This document shows positions 19,135-27,310 of a stretch of 34,619 nt of DNA, one piece after another. The stretch covers positions 1-34,619 of the forward strand of contig JACQZS010000242.1 of the NCBI GenBank assembly GCA_016213725.1. The letters are read 5' to 3'. A program made the translations under genes and the position numbers. The notes beneath the pieces are model-generated. The model saw nothing but the letters and a program-made list of their open reading frames with translations, ran no database searches and was not told where the DNA came from. Within the stretch, counting starts at the first letter, position 1; every line of letters begins with the position of its first letter. Source of the stretch: Acidobacteriota bacterium (GTDB lineage Bacteria > Acidobacteriota > Terriglobia > Bryobacterales > Bryobacteraceae).

Positions 19135-19161
19135 GCACCGTCCCCATGGCGGGGACGGTGC
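19135..19161. repeat. Perfect 11-bp inverted repeat between convergent genes
   Basis: GCACCGTCCCC (19135-19145), loop ATGGC, then GGGGACGGTGC (19151-19161). It lies in the 47-base gap between the ThuA gene and the convergent PEP-CTERM gene. No T-run follows on either strand, so it is not a classic intrinsic terminator. It may end transcripts from both sides or be a copy of a dispersed palindromic (REP-like) element; only one copy was noticed in the window. Confidence 0.7.
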
Positions 19162-19175
19162 TGTAACTGTGGGGA

Positions 19176-19724
19176 TTACTTGCGGCGGCGGGAAATGACG
19201 CTCAGGGCGGCGAGGCCGAGGCCGGCCAGAGCCCAGGTGGAGGGTTCGGGCACCTGGCCATTGACCTGGCCGGCGGTGATGTTGCCCTGGCCGGAGATTT
19301 CGAGATTGAAGGCGCCGGCATCCGTGTTTCCGAAACCGGTCGTCACGAAGTAGTACTGGGTGGACGCCGTGAGGTTGGTGGTGAACCCCGAAAGGCCGAT
19401 GACCAGGTTGTCGTCGTCGCCGATGATCACGTTGGTGAGCTGCGCGGCGGGATTGAAGCTTGTGACGTACAAAAAGGTGTAGTTGTCCCAGTTCGCCGGG
19501 GTGACGCCGGTGTTCTGGAAGGTATAGGAGCCGGAGAGGTCGACCCAGAAGGGGAGGACGTCATAGGCGACGACGGTCCCTACGCCGGATATGGAGTTCG
19601 GGGGTGTACCTTCGACCGGGCGGTTCCAAGTGGGGCCTCCGACCGTAGTGGCGGAATAGTTGAGAGTTGCGCCAAAGGCGGATAGAGAGGCCAAGGCTAA
19701 CAGACCGACAGCGATTATTTTCAT
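19176..19724 (-). CDS. PEP-CTERM sorting-signal surface protein
   Basis: 182 residues from ATG 19724; an upstream in-frame start at 19754 is rejected because GGAGGAGA sits 6 bases before 19724 and the signal peptide MKIIAVGLLALASLSAFGA begins there. The C-terminus has the tripartite PEP-CTERM signal: VPEPSTW, a hydrophobic helix (ALAGLGLAALSVI) and SRRRK. In known systems an exosortase cleaves after this signal and links or releases the protein at the cell surface. The middle part is rich in Thr, Asn, Gly and aromatic residues and beta-strand-like. No exosortase gene is in the window. Function beyond sorting is unknown. Confidence 0.92.
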   Translation of the reverse strand: MKIIAVGLLALASLSAFGATLNYSATTVGGPTWNRPVEGTPPNSISGVGTVVAYDVLPFWVDLSGSYTFQNTGVTPANWDNYTFLYVTSFNPAAQLTNVIIGDDDNLVIGLSGFTTNLTASTQYYFVTTGFGNTDAGAFNLEISGQGNITAGQVNGQVPEPSTWALAGLGLAALSVISRRRK

Positions 19725-19777
19725 TCTGTTCTCCTCCAGACAGACGTGACGCAATAAACGCCAACACCTGAGTTTCC

Positions 19778-19806
19778 ACTGTACGACAAAGATTGCAATA
19801 GCTCAA
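19778..19806 (-). promoter_or_regulatory. Sigma-70-type promoter of the PEP-CTERM gene
   Basis: On the minus strand, TTGAGC (19801-19806), a 17-base spacer, then TACAGT (19778-19783); each hexamer matches 4 of 6 consensus bases with ideal spacing. The start codon is 54 bases beyond the -10. It lies next to, and does not overlap, the plus-strand ECF-like motif at 19814. Confidence 0.45.
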
Positions 19807-19813
19807 CCCATTT

Positions 19814-19840
19814 GGAAACCGAAGAAATGATGTCTGTTCG
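19814..19840 (+). promoter_or_regulatory. Weak ECF-type promoter motif before the second sigma operon
   Basis: GGAAAC (19814-19819), 16 bases, then GTTCG (19836-19840). The distance between elements is 22 bases, like the motif at 17313. The match is weaker than those at 5931 and 17313. The first gene starts 95 bases downstream; the rest of this 211-base divergent gap (19725-19935) shows only the opposing promoter and the AAGGAG ribosome binding site at 19922. Confidence 0.25.
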
Positions 19841-19935
19841 CCTTGCCGGGGAGATCCGGCTCACTACTTTCGTGTTTCGCAATGTGAACCGCCGAGGGGC
19901 TGGGGCGTATGAAGGGGGTGTAAGGAGCAATCATC

Positions 19936-20826
19936 ATGAAGACAATGCGGATCTTAGCGGGTACGGTACTGGCTGCGGGGCTGGTGTTGGGGCAGGTGCC
20001 TGTGGGGCAGGGTGTGTCTGGCGGGGTTGCCAGAGGCGTGCCGGGCGCCGTTGTGCCAATCACCCCGGATTACCAGCAGGATGCGCAACGGACGAAGGAG
20101 CAATTGGACCAATTGCTCGACCGCACGGCTCCGACGATGCGAGAGGTGCTGATTCTCGATCCATCGCTCATCTCGAATGAAGCTTATCTGGCGCCATACC
20201 CCGCGCTGGCGGCTTTCATGCATGTACATCCCGAAATAGCCCGCAATCCGGCGTACTTCCTGGGCGAACGGCATCAGGAGCATCGCGACCCGAGGGAGCG
20301 GGCCGAGGAGCGGGCGGCCGATATGTGGGGCGCGATGATGGGCGGCATGGCGGCGCTCATCGGATTGGCGATGGCCTTTGGGCTGTTGTCGTGGCTGATC
20401 CGCACATTCATCGACTACCGGCGCTGGAGCAGGCTGAGCAAGGTGCAGACGGACGTGCACACGAAACTGATGGACCGCTTCGGGGCTAACGAGGATCTGC
20501 TGGCGTACATCAAATCTCCGGCCGGCGGGAAGTTTCTGGAGCTGGCGCCGATCACGCTGGACTCGGGGCAGAAGTCAGTGGGTGCGCCGCTGGGCCGGAT
20601 ACTGTGGTCGATTCAAGGCGGAGTGGTGCTGCTAGCGGCGGGAACCGGGCTATGGATCATCGGCCATCACGTGGGATACCAGGCGGCTCAGGGAGTTCAG
20701 GCGCTTGGGATGCTGGCGATCGCCTTGGGCGTAGGGTTTGTGGCATCTGCGATCATCTCTTATGGGGTTGCGCGCCGCATGGGACTGATTGAGCCCACGG
20801 AAAAGAAGGAGACAGCAGGCGCGTAG
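19936..20826 (+). CDS. Membrane protein of unknown function, first gene of an ECF sigma operon
   Basis: 296 residues. ATG 19936 has AAGGAG 8 bases upstream. A signal peptide covers about residues 1-20 (ending VLGQ), followed by a periplasmic stretch of about 110 residues containing APTMREVLILDPSLISNEAYL and YPALAAFMHVHPEIARNPAYFLG. A first membrane helix lies at about 134-158, a cytoplasmic part of about 65 residues follows, then two helices at about 226-247 and 254-276. The HPEIARNPAYF stretch is the most conserved-looking part. It stands 23 bases before an ECF sigma gene and two genes before an anti-sigma gene, so it may sense or transmit an envelope signal. I do not recognise a named family. 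Confidence 0.85.
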   Translation: MKTMRILAGTVLAAGLVLGQVPVGQGVSGGVARGVPGAVVPITPDYQQDAQRTKEQLDQLLDRTAPTMREVLILDPSLISNEAYLAPYPALAAFMHVHPEIARNPAYFLGERHQEHRDPRERAEERAADMWGAMMGGMAALIGLAMAFGLLSWLIRTFIDYRRWSRLSKVQTDVHTKLMDRFGANEDLLAYIKSPAGGKFLELAPITLDSGQKSVGAPLGRILWSIQGGVVLLAAGTGLWIIGHHVGYQAAQGVQALGMLAIALGVGFVASAIISYGVARRMGLIEPTEKKETAGA

Positions 20827-20849
20827 GCTCCGATGACCGGGGAAGACGA

Positions 20850-21407
20850 ATGCTCCGCGAGACGACATACAACGGCCTCACCAGAGCCGACATGGCGGTG
20901 GACGCTGTGGAGCTGGTGATGGACGAGGAGGCCTTTCGGGGCTTTTACGAAAGAAACGCACGAAGCGTGTGGGCGTATCTGGCACGCTTGACGGGCGACC
21001 GCCAGTTGGCCGACGATCTGCTGCAGGAGACGTTCTACCGTTTCCTGCGCGCGTCAGCGGTGCACGAGAGTGACACGCACCGGCGGAACTCGCTGTATCT
21101 GATAGCAACGAACGTGGCGCGGGACGCACGGCGGCGGAGGGCGGTGAGGATGCCTTATTCGGCGAGCGCCGAAGTAGAGCAGCACCGCGTGGGAGAGGGG
21201 CCCGCAGTTTCGGAAAAATCGCTGGACCTGACGCGGGCGTTGGCGGAGCTGAAGCCTCGAGAACGGGCCATGCTGTGGCTGGCATACGCGGAGGGCGCCA
21301 CGCATGAGGAGATTGCCGCGGCAGTGGGGGTCCGGCCCTCGAGCCTGAAGTCGCTGCTGTTTCGAGCGCGCAGGAAGATGGCGGCGCTGTTGGGAGGTGC
21401 GCGGTGA
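20850..21407 (+). CDS. ECF-family RNA polymerase sigma factor
   Basis: 185 residues; ATG 20850 has GGGGAAG 4 bases upstream; an internal ATG at 20892 would still keep both domains. Sigma-2 lies at about 28-95 (FYERNARSVWAYLARLTGDRQLADDLLQETFYRFL), and sigma-4 at about 122-180 (LKPRERAMLWLAYAEGATHEEIAAAVGVRPSSLKSLLFRARRKM). It is clearly different from the ECF factor at 6012. The GTGA overlap with the downstream zinc-finger protein gene marks a sigma/anti-sigma pair. The target genes are unknown; the membrane protein encoded upstream is the likely partner in signal sensing. Confidence 0.9.
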   Translation: MLRETTYNGLTRADMAVDAVELVMDEEAFRGFYERNARSVWAYLARLTGDRQLADDLLQETFYRFLRASAVHESDTHRRNSLYLIATNVARDARRRRAVRMPYSASAEVEQHRVGEGPAVSEKSLDLTRALAELKPRERAMLWLAYAEGATHEEIAAAVGVRPSSLKSLLFRARRKMAALLGGAR

Positions 21408-21892
21408 TGCGGAACGAATGTGCACATCTGGAGGAGGTTCTGCTGGCGGCGCGGACGGGCAGCCGGGAGTGGGATGGGCACTTGGCCGAATGTGCGGAGT
21501 GCCGGGATGCGGTGGCGGTGGCGGCGGCGCTTGAGGGGGCGCGAGATGAGGTCCTTGCCGGCGCGGCACTGCCGGATGCGGGAATCGTCTGGCGGCGGGC
21601 GCAGTTCAGAGCGCGGCGGGAGGCGATCCAGGCGGCCGGCCGGCCGATTACGGTGGCTCAGGTGGTGGCTTTCGCGGTGGCCATGGGACTGGTGGGCGCC
21701 TGTGTCGGCGCGACGTCGGAGAGCTTTCAGGCGGTGCTCGCCTGGGTGAGCGGCCATTGGGGCACGGCGTTTCGCGCGGCCATTGCCGATCACTGGATGC
21801 TGGCAGTAGGTGCGGTGGCCGCAATGGTGGCCCTGCCGGGCGCGATCTACGCGTTGGTGACGGCGCTCAGCGGACAGGGAGCCAGACGGTGA
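21404..21892 (+). CDS. Small zinc-finger membrane anti-sigma factor
   Basis: 162 residues; start GTG 21404 overlaps the sigma stop by 4 bases, or ATG 21407. It carries the anti-sigma zinc signature H26-x3-C30-x2-C33 (HLAECAEC), with C6 possibly adding a ligand. Two hydrophobic segments follow at about 84-104 and 130-153, so the C-terminus returns to the cytoplasm and little is exposed outside. That leaves sensing to another protein, perhaps the membrane protein encoded at 19936. The last 26 bases overlap the end of the convergent GH127 gene. Confidence 0.8.
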   Translation: MMRNECAHLEEVLLAARTGSREWDGHLAECAECRDAVAVAAALEGARDEVLAGAALPDAGIVWRRAQFRARREAIQAAGRPITVAQVVAFAVAMGLVGACVGATSESFQAVLAWVSGHWGTAFRAAIADHWMLAVGAVAAMVALPGAIYALVTALSGQGARR

Positions 21893-23801
21893 AGTTGGCT
21901 GGTCCGCGATCGTGAAAGGCGTAGTAGGGGATGAGTGTCATGGCGGCCGGCTTGGATGCCGACGGTGGCTGGTAGGCGTAGAGACCTGTTGAGGAATCCA
22001 AGGCCAGGCCTTTGTGGGTGAGCACGGTGACACCGCCCAGCAGGCTGGGGAGGAACTCGGCGCTGATAGGGTTGCGGTGGTCGATAGCCAGGTCGAAGAC
22101 TGCGGGGCCAGGGTTGTCGGTTTGCTCGGCGGCATATAGGATGGGGCCGCGCTGGATGGCGGCTTTGCCGTAGTCCTCCGAGACGCGCGGATTGGCGTAG
22201 ACCAGCCGGGTTTCGACATCGAGGGTCAGGGTGACCTTGTCGCCGGGCTTCCAGGCGCGCTTCAGCGCCAGATAGGTATTGGGCTTTGGCTGTTCGGCGG
22301 CGGGATTGCCGTTGATGAGGACAGTGGTTTTGAGGGACCAGGAGGGGATGCGGAAATAGAGGGTGAACTCCTCGATCTTGGCGGGGGTGAGCGTGACTTG
22401 GACATCGCCCCGCCAGGGTTGGCCGGTTTGAACCTGGGCTTTCAGGGCGGTACCGGATTCGAGACGCCAATCGAGGGTGGAGTTGTCATAGAGGTGGACC
22501 CACAGGCCGTCCCTGGAGGTGGAGTAGAAGTAGGCGCCGAGTGCGGCGAAGGTGCGTTGGAGATTAGGCGGGCAGCAGCAGGTGTCGTACCAGGGGTTGC
22601 GGATCCTGTCCGAAGCTGAGGCGGCGAGGGGGTTCCGATAGCAGTAGAGGGTGCCGCTGGAGGACATGCCGGAGTTGATGCCGTTGTACAGGGCGCGCTC
22701 GATGAGATCGGCGTAGCGGGCGTCGCCGGTGGCGGCGAGCATGCGTTGGTGGAAGAGCATGCCGGCGATGGCTGCGCAGGACTCGGTGTAGGCCTGTCGG
22801 TTGGGGAGCTCGAAGGGCTCGCCGAAGGCCTCGCCGGAGGCGCGGGAGCCGACACCGCCGGTGACGAACATCTTGGAAGAGGACAGGTCGGCAGCCAAGG
22901 TCTCAAGAGTGCGGCGGTAGGCGGGATCGCCGGTTTCGAGGTAGTAGTCGGCGGCGCCAGTGGCGGCGTAGAGGGCGCGGACGGCGTGGCCCTCGAACTG
23001 AGTGCGGCCGGTAAAGGGCTTCCCGGAGAAGAGGTAGACGAGGTCGCGGTTGGAGAGCTTGAGGCGTTCCCGTTCGACCCCGCTGAGCAGGTAGGCGGCG
23101 AGGTCGAGGTATTGGCGGTTGCCGGTGGTGCGGTAGAGTTCGGCGCGGGCGAGTTCGAGTTCAGGGTGGCCAGTGAGGAGGGGTTGCTTGGGGCTGGGGC
23201 CGAAGTCGCGGACGAGGTAATCGATGAACTTGGTGGAACCGTCCAGGAGCTTCCGTTTGCCGGTGACGCGGTAGTAGGCGATGGCGGCCTGGGTCATGTG
23301 TCCGAGGCAGTAGAGTTCGTGGCCGGAGGTTTGCTGGGTCCAGCGGAGGCTGCTGCGGTCGCCGGTAAACCAGGTGTTGAGGTATCCGGATGGCTCCTGG
23401 GCGGCTAGGATGGTGTCGATGGTCTGGTCGATGGTGGCTTCGAGCTTGGGGTTGGGTTGGACGGCGAGGCTCCAGGCGGCGGCTTCGAGCCATTTGTAGA
23501 GATCGGAGTCGGTGTAGAGGGGGCCGCGACGCGGGATTCCGGAATTGGGCTTGGCCAGGCGGCGGAAGTTGTCGAGGGTGCCTTTCTCCTCAAGGAGAGC
23601 AAGAAGGGTTGGGATTGAATTGCGGATGGCAGTGTCCTGCCGGGATTTCCAGAAGCCCGGCTGGAGAGAGACGGCGCGGACAGGGACTGGGTGGAGGCGG
23701 GCATTGGGGGTGGAAGCGAGGTGCAGAAGGCCCTGATCAGAAGCCGGCACCTGAGCGGCGGCAGGGAGAAAGAGCAGCAGGAAAGCAAGGACCGGACGCA
23801 T
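21867..23801 (-). CDS. Secreted glycoside hydrolase family 127-like protein (beta-L-arabinofuranosidase type)
   Basis: 644 residues with a signal peptide (MRPVLAFLLLFLPAAAQ). GH127 enzymes remove beta-L-arabinofuranose from plant glycans such as hydroxyproline-rich glycoproteins. The zinc and catalytic residues known from the family can be matched: E340-x-C342 (YTESCA) and the cysteine cluster C408-C410 in DTCCCPPN. SGYLNTWF and TGGVGSRASGEAFGEPFELPN are also typical. An (alpha/alpha)6 barrel fills about residues 50-430 and beta-sandwich parts the rest. Other family members have other activities, so the substrate is a prediction. It is transcribed divergently from the large Oar-like receptor, with 115 bases between the starts, which suggests shared control. 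Confidence 0.9.
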   Translation of the reverse strand: MRPVLAFLLLFLPAAAQVPASDQGLLHLASTPNARLHPVPVRAVSLQPGFWKSRQDTAIRNSIPTLLALLEEKGTLDNFRRLAKPNSGIPRRGPLYTDSDLYKWLEAAAWSLAVQPNPKLEATIDQTIDTILAAQEPSGYLNTWFTGDRSSLRWTQQTSGHELYCLGHMTQAAIAYYRVTGKRKLLDGSTKFIDYLVRDFGPSPKQPLLTGHPELELARAELYRTTGNRQYLDLAAYLLSGVERERLKLSNRDLVYLFSGKPFTGRTQFEGHAVRALYAATGAADYYLETGDPAYRRTLETLAADLSSSKMFVTGGVGSRASGEAFGEPFELPNRQAYTESCAAIAGMLFHQRMLAATGDARYADLIERALYNGINSGMSSSGTLYCYRNPLAASASDRIRNPWYDTCCCPPNLQRTFAALGAYFYSTSRDGLWVHLYDNSTLDWRLESGTALKAQVQTGQPWRGDVQVTLTPAKIEEFTLYFRIPSWSLKTTVLINGNPAAEQPKPNTYLALKRAWKPGDKVTLTLDVETRLVYANPRVSEDYGKAAIQRGPILYAAEQTDNPGPAVFDLAIDHRNPISAEFLPSLLGGVTVLTHKGLALDSSTGLYAYQPPSASKPAAMTLIPYYAFHDRGPANFTVWLPVR

Positions 23802-23860
23802 GAGAATGTTGTATCAGAGCGGCGAGGGCGGCTGTTTCCGGTATGAGGTTTCGGAAAATT

Positions 23861-23871
23861 ACCAATGTGGT
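23861..23871. promoter_or_regulatory. Possible operator between GH127 and the receptor
   Basis: ACCAatgTGGT, perfect 4-bp arms around 3 bases, in the middle of the 115-base divergent gap (23802-23916). A second near-palindrome, TGTACA-ctgca-TGCACA (23883-23899), lies closer to the receptor and covers a TACACT that could be its -10. Both are short; motif evidence only. Confidence 0.25.
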
Positions 23872-23916
23872 CAAGAAATGATGTACACTGCATGCACAGA
23901 CAACAGGAGGTCTACA

Positions 23917-26900
23917 ATGACGCCAAAGCTCCTCGCTGCGCTTGCGTTGTTTTGCACGGCAGCATTTGGACAGACCCGAGGTTCCATTTCGGGTGAAGTG
24001 GCAGACCCATCCGGGGCCGCGATTCCGGGTGCGAAGGTGACGGTGAAGTCGCCTGCCATAGGCTTGGCCCGTGAAACGACGACGAATGACGGCGGCTATT
24101 TCAACGTCCCGACGTTGCCTGCCGGCAACTACAACGTGGACGTGGAGGCCAAGGGTTTCAAGACGTTGAACCGCACGGGCGTGCGGCTCGACTCCGACAT
24201 TGCAGTCAGTTTGAAACTCCAAATGGAAGTCGGCCAGTTGGCCGAGAGGGTGGAAGTGACGGCGGATGTGCCGATGGTGGAGACCTCGAACGGCGAAGTC
24301 TCGCGAATGGTGACGTCGCAGCAGTTGCAGAACTTCGCGCTGCCCGGACGCAATCCGTTCTACATGCTGGGCATCATGCCGGGCATCGTCTCCCGCTATG
24401 GGAACTTCATGACGGACTTCCGCGGCGGGAGTTACTCCATGGGCGGCCTGCAGATCAACGGCCAGCGCAAGGATACGAATTTCATTTCAGTGGATGGCGT
24501 GAACAATGGCCGCAACCGCGACGGCGTACAGCAGAACAATATCCTGGGCGTGGACTTCATCGAAGAAGTGAAGGTGCAGACGACGCACTACGCGGCTGAG
24601 TATGGCCGTTCCACAGGTGCGCAGATCAACTTCATCACGCGCCGCGGCACGCAGGATTTCCATGGTTCGGCCTACGAATTCTACTTCAGCGATTCGTTCG
24701 CGGCGTGCCCCTACGTGGTGGGATGCGCGTCAAAGCCGCGCATTCGATACCACAACTACGGTTTCGCGCTGGGCGGCCCCATCTACATCCCGGGCAAGTT
24801 CAACACTGAGAAGAACAAGCTCTTCTTCTTTGTGGGCATGGAAACCCGCTACAACTCGGGGGCGAACCAGAAGATCTCGAACATTCCCACCGCGCTCGAA
24901 CGCAGCGGCAACTTCAGCGCGAGCTCGCTCAAGCCGATCGATCCCACTACGGGCGCTCCGTTCCCGAACAATATCATTCCCACCAGCCGCATCAGCAACC
25001 TCGGCCAGGGCCTGCAGAAGATGTATCCGGATCCGAACTACAACGGCCCCGGCGGCAACTACTACGCCTCGGCGGGTCAGCCGACCGAGAGCCGGGACAT
25101 GATCTACCGCGTGGACTACAACATCAGGCCGAACTGGCAGTTGAGCGTCCGCGCCATGCCCGGCACGCAGGACTTCACCTCGTGGTTCGACAACACGGGC
25201 AACAACATCCCGCTGTTCCAGGTCTACCGCCAGCGCTACGGCGACAACTACGTTGCCACGTTGACGACGGCCGTCAATTCGAGCACGATTAACGAATTGA
25301 GCTACGGCTACTCGGCCTATCGCGAAGGGTTCAACATCCTGGGCGACGGCGTGAAGCGCTCCAAGTACGGCATCACATTCCCGCCGCTGTTCTCCGTGAA
25401 CAACCCGGACCGCATCCCGGTAGTGAGCATTTCTGGCATGACGGGCTTTGGCGCGGGCCAGGCGAACTATGCGCGCACCCCCACTTTCATCCTGCGCGAG
25501 AACTTCAGCAAGATCATCGGTTCGCACACACTGAAGGCGGGCGTCTACTTCGAGTGGATGAACATGAACGAACTCAGCGCCGCCAACGAAAACGGCTCGT
25601 TCGGGTTCGGATCTTCCTCCTCGAATCCCAGGAACTCCGGCAACCCGTGGGCGAACGCCCTGCTGGGCAATTTCGATTCCTACAGTGAGACCGGCCCGCC
25701 GGCGCAAACGGTGTACAAGGCCTATGACCGGGAGCTGTACGTGCAGGACAGCTGGCGCATGAACCGCCGCCTGTCCCTGGAGTATGGCATCCGTTGGGCG
25801 TTCATCTCTCCCTGGGGCGCGAAGTGGAACAACGTCGTGTCGTGGATGCAGCAGTTCTGGGATCCGGCCAAGGCGCCTCAGGTGGCGGCTAACGGTTCGA
25901 TTGTGAACGGGACCGGCGATCCCTACAATGGGCTGGTTCTGCCCGGCACCGGCTTCCCGGATGACGCCAAGGGCCGCGTGGCTGTGTACGGCGATCCGGC
26001 GGTGAACGCCCTGTTTCGCGGGGTGCCGGAGAAGTTCAATCCGACCCGCATGACGAATTTCCAACCGCGCCTGAGCTTCGCTTACGACGTGTTCGGAAAC
26101 GGCAAACTGGCCATTCGCGCCGGCGCCGGCATCTTCCAGGGCGTGACCGGCATCGCCTATTCCGGCTGGTATCTCGGTGCGCGGCCGCCGCTCACACTGG
26201 GTGCGACTGTCACCAACGGCAGTTCCGACAACCCGGGCAGCGGCATTCCGAGCAACACCAAGTTCCCAATCGGCGTTGGCGGCCTGCCGACTGACTACAA
26301 GATCCCGACGATGTACAACTACAGCTTCGGCGTCCAGACGCAACTTCCCTACAAGACCCAATTGGACGTGAGCTATGTGGGCAATTCCGGCCGGCACCTG
26401 TCGCTGACCCGCAACCTCAACCAGGTGAGTCCAGAGGTGCAGCAGGCGCACCAGGGCGTGGACCTGCGGCCCTATTACACTTACCGCGGAGTAGGCGGCA
26501 TTAACATGGTGGAGCCGATGGCGACCTCCAGCTACAACTCGCTACAGGTGGCGGCTCGGCGGCGCACGGGCCAGCTCACCTATTCTGTGTCCTACACGCT
26601 GGGCAAGATCATGGGCTATGGCAACGAAGGCGTGGCCGGCGGGATGCAGAACGCGTTCGACATCAAGTCTGAAAAGTCGGAGCTGGAAGAGAGCCGCAAA
26701 CACTGGCTGGTAATCAGCCACACCTGGGACCTGCCCTGGTACAGAGAGCAGAAGGGCTTCGTCGGCCGCCTGGCCGGCGGATGGAGCGTCTCCGGCGTAT
26801 GGACCATCACCTCAGGCCGCCTGTACGGCCCGAGCGTGACCTCCGTGGCTCGCGGCGTCGCCATCCGGCCTGACCTGGTCGGAAGCTGGTATCTGGAGCC

Positions 26901-27207
26901 GGATCAGCGCTCACTGTTCCGTTACTTCAAGACCGAGGCATTCGCCCGCGCGGCAGATTGGACCTACGGCAACGCCGGCAAGTGGATTGTCCGGGGTCCG
27001 GGCAGCATCGATCTGAGCGCCTTCGTGACGAAGGACGTTCGCGTCGCTGAACAGTACCGGTTCCAACTGCGAATGGAAACCTTCAACGCTCTGAACCACA
27101 TGAACCTCTCCGACATCAACACGCAGTTGGGGAACCGCTCCTTCGGCCAGATCAGCGGCGTGGGCTCGTCCCGCTACGTGCAGATCGGGGCGAAGTTCAT
27201 CTTCTAG
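23917..27207 (+). CDS. Oar-like TonB-dependent outer-membrane receptor with carboxypeptidase-regulatory domain
   Basis: 1096 residues. The frame is open from 23800, but ATG 23917 has a perfect AGGAGG 6 bases upstream and begins the signal peptide MTPKLLAALALFCTAAFGQ. Domain order: carboxypeptidase-regulatory-like domain (about 20-105, GSISGEVADPSGAAIPGAKVTV), plug (about 120-245, with LQINGQRKDTNFISVDGVNNG and IEEVKVQTTHYAAEYGRSTG), then a beta-barrel ending in SSRYVQIGAKFIF with the terminal Phe of outer-membrane proteins. Proteins of this type are greatly expanded in acidobacteria and are thought to import oligosaccharides or other large substrates using TonB. The divergent GH127 gene suggests an arabinose-containing glycan, which is inference. 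No SusD-like partner is present. Two hairpins follow. Confidence 0.93.
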   Translation: MTPKLLAALALFCTAAFGQTRGSISGEVADPSGAAIPGAKVTVKSPAIGLARETTTNDGGYFNVPTLPAGNYNVDVEAKGFKTLNRTGVRLDSDIAVSLKLQMEVGQLAERVEVTADVPMVETSNGEVSRMVTSQQLQNFALPGRNPFYMLGIMPGIVSRYGNFMTDFRGGSYSMGGLQINGQRKDTNFISVDGVNNGRNRDGVQQNNILGVDFIEEVKVQTTHYAAEYGRSTGAQINFITRRGTQDFHGSAYEFYFSDSFAACPYVVGCASKPRIRYHNYGFALGGPIYIPGKFNTEKNKLFFFVGMETRYNSGANQKISNIPTALERSGNFSASSLKPIDPTTGAPFPNNIIPTSRISNLGQGLQKMYPDPNYNGPGGNYYASAGQPTESRDMIYRVDYNIRPNWQLSVRAMPGTQDFTSWFDNTGNNIPLFQVYRQRYGDNYVATLTTAVNSSTINELSYGYSAYREGFNILGDGVKRSKYGITFPPLFSVNNPDRIPVVSISGMTGFGAGQANYARTPTFILRENFSKIIGSHTLKAGVYFEWMNMNELSAANENGSFGFGSSSSNPRNSGNPWANALLGNFDSYSETGPPAQTVYKAYDRELYVQDSWRMNRRLSLEYGIRWAFISPWGAKWNNVVSWMQQFWDPAKAPQVAANGSIVNGTGDPYNGLVLPGTGFPDDAKGRVAVYGDPAVNALFRGVPEKFNPTRMTNFQPRLSFAYDVFGNGKLAIRAGAGIFQGVTGIAYSGWYLGARPPLTLGATVTNGSSDNPGSGIPSNTKFPIGVGGLPTDYKIPTMYNYSFGVQTQLPYKTQLDVSYVGNSGRHLSLTRNLNQVSPEVQQAHQGVDLRPYYTYRGVGGINMVEPMATSSYNSLQVAARRRTGQLTYSVSYTLGKIMGYGNEGVAGGMQNAFDIKSEKSELEESRKHWLVISHTWDLPWYREQKGFVGRLAGGWSVSGVWTITSGRLYGPSVTSVARGVAIRPDLVGSWYLEPDQRSLFRYFKTEAFARAADWTYGNAGKWIVRGPGSIDLSAFVTKDVRVAEQYRFQLRMETFNALNHMNLSDINTQLGNRSFGQISGVGSSRYVQIGAKFIF

Positions 27208-27218
27208 CCAACGAGCGG

Positions 27219-27241
27219 CGGGCACTCCAATCGGGTGCCCG
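27219..27241 (+). terminator. Hairpin just after the receptor gene
   Basis: CGGGCAC (27219-27225) pairs with GTGCCCG (27235-27241) over a 9-base loop, 11 bases after the receptor stop codon. The following sequence (GGCAGTTTGGTT) is only mildly T-rich. Confidence 0.4.
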
Positions 27242-27271
27242 GGCAGTTTGGTTCATACGGCCGAATCGCAG

Positions 27272-27303
27272 CGGGCGCCTGGGGGGTCCTCCCCGGGCGC
27301 CCG
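27272..27303. terminator. Strong GC hairpin between convergent genes
   Basis: CGGGCGCC (27272-27279) pairs with GGCGCCCG (27296-27303); inside, GGGG (27281-27284) pairs with CCCC (27291-27294). On the plus strand TCTCCTTCT follows. It lies 8 bases from the end of the convergent gene and can serve both strands. Together with the hairpin at 27219 it fills the 103-base gap. Confidence 0.6.
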
Positions 27304-27310
27304 TCTCCTT

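Noticed and set aside
24730-26451. 573-codon minus-strand open frame inside the Oar-like receptor gene
   Set aside because: Receptor domains are continuous on the plus strand; the antisense product has no family features.
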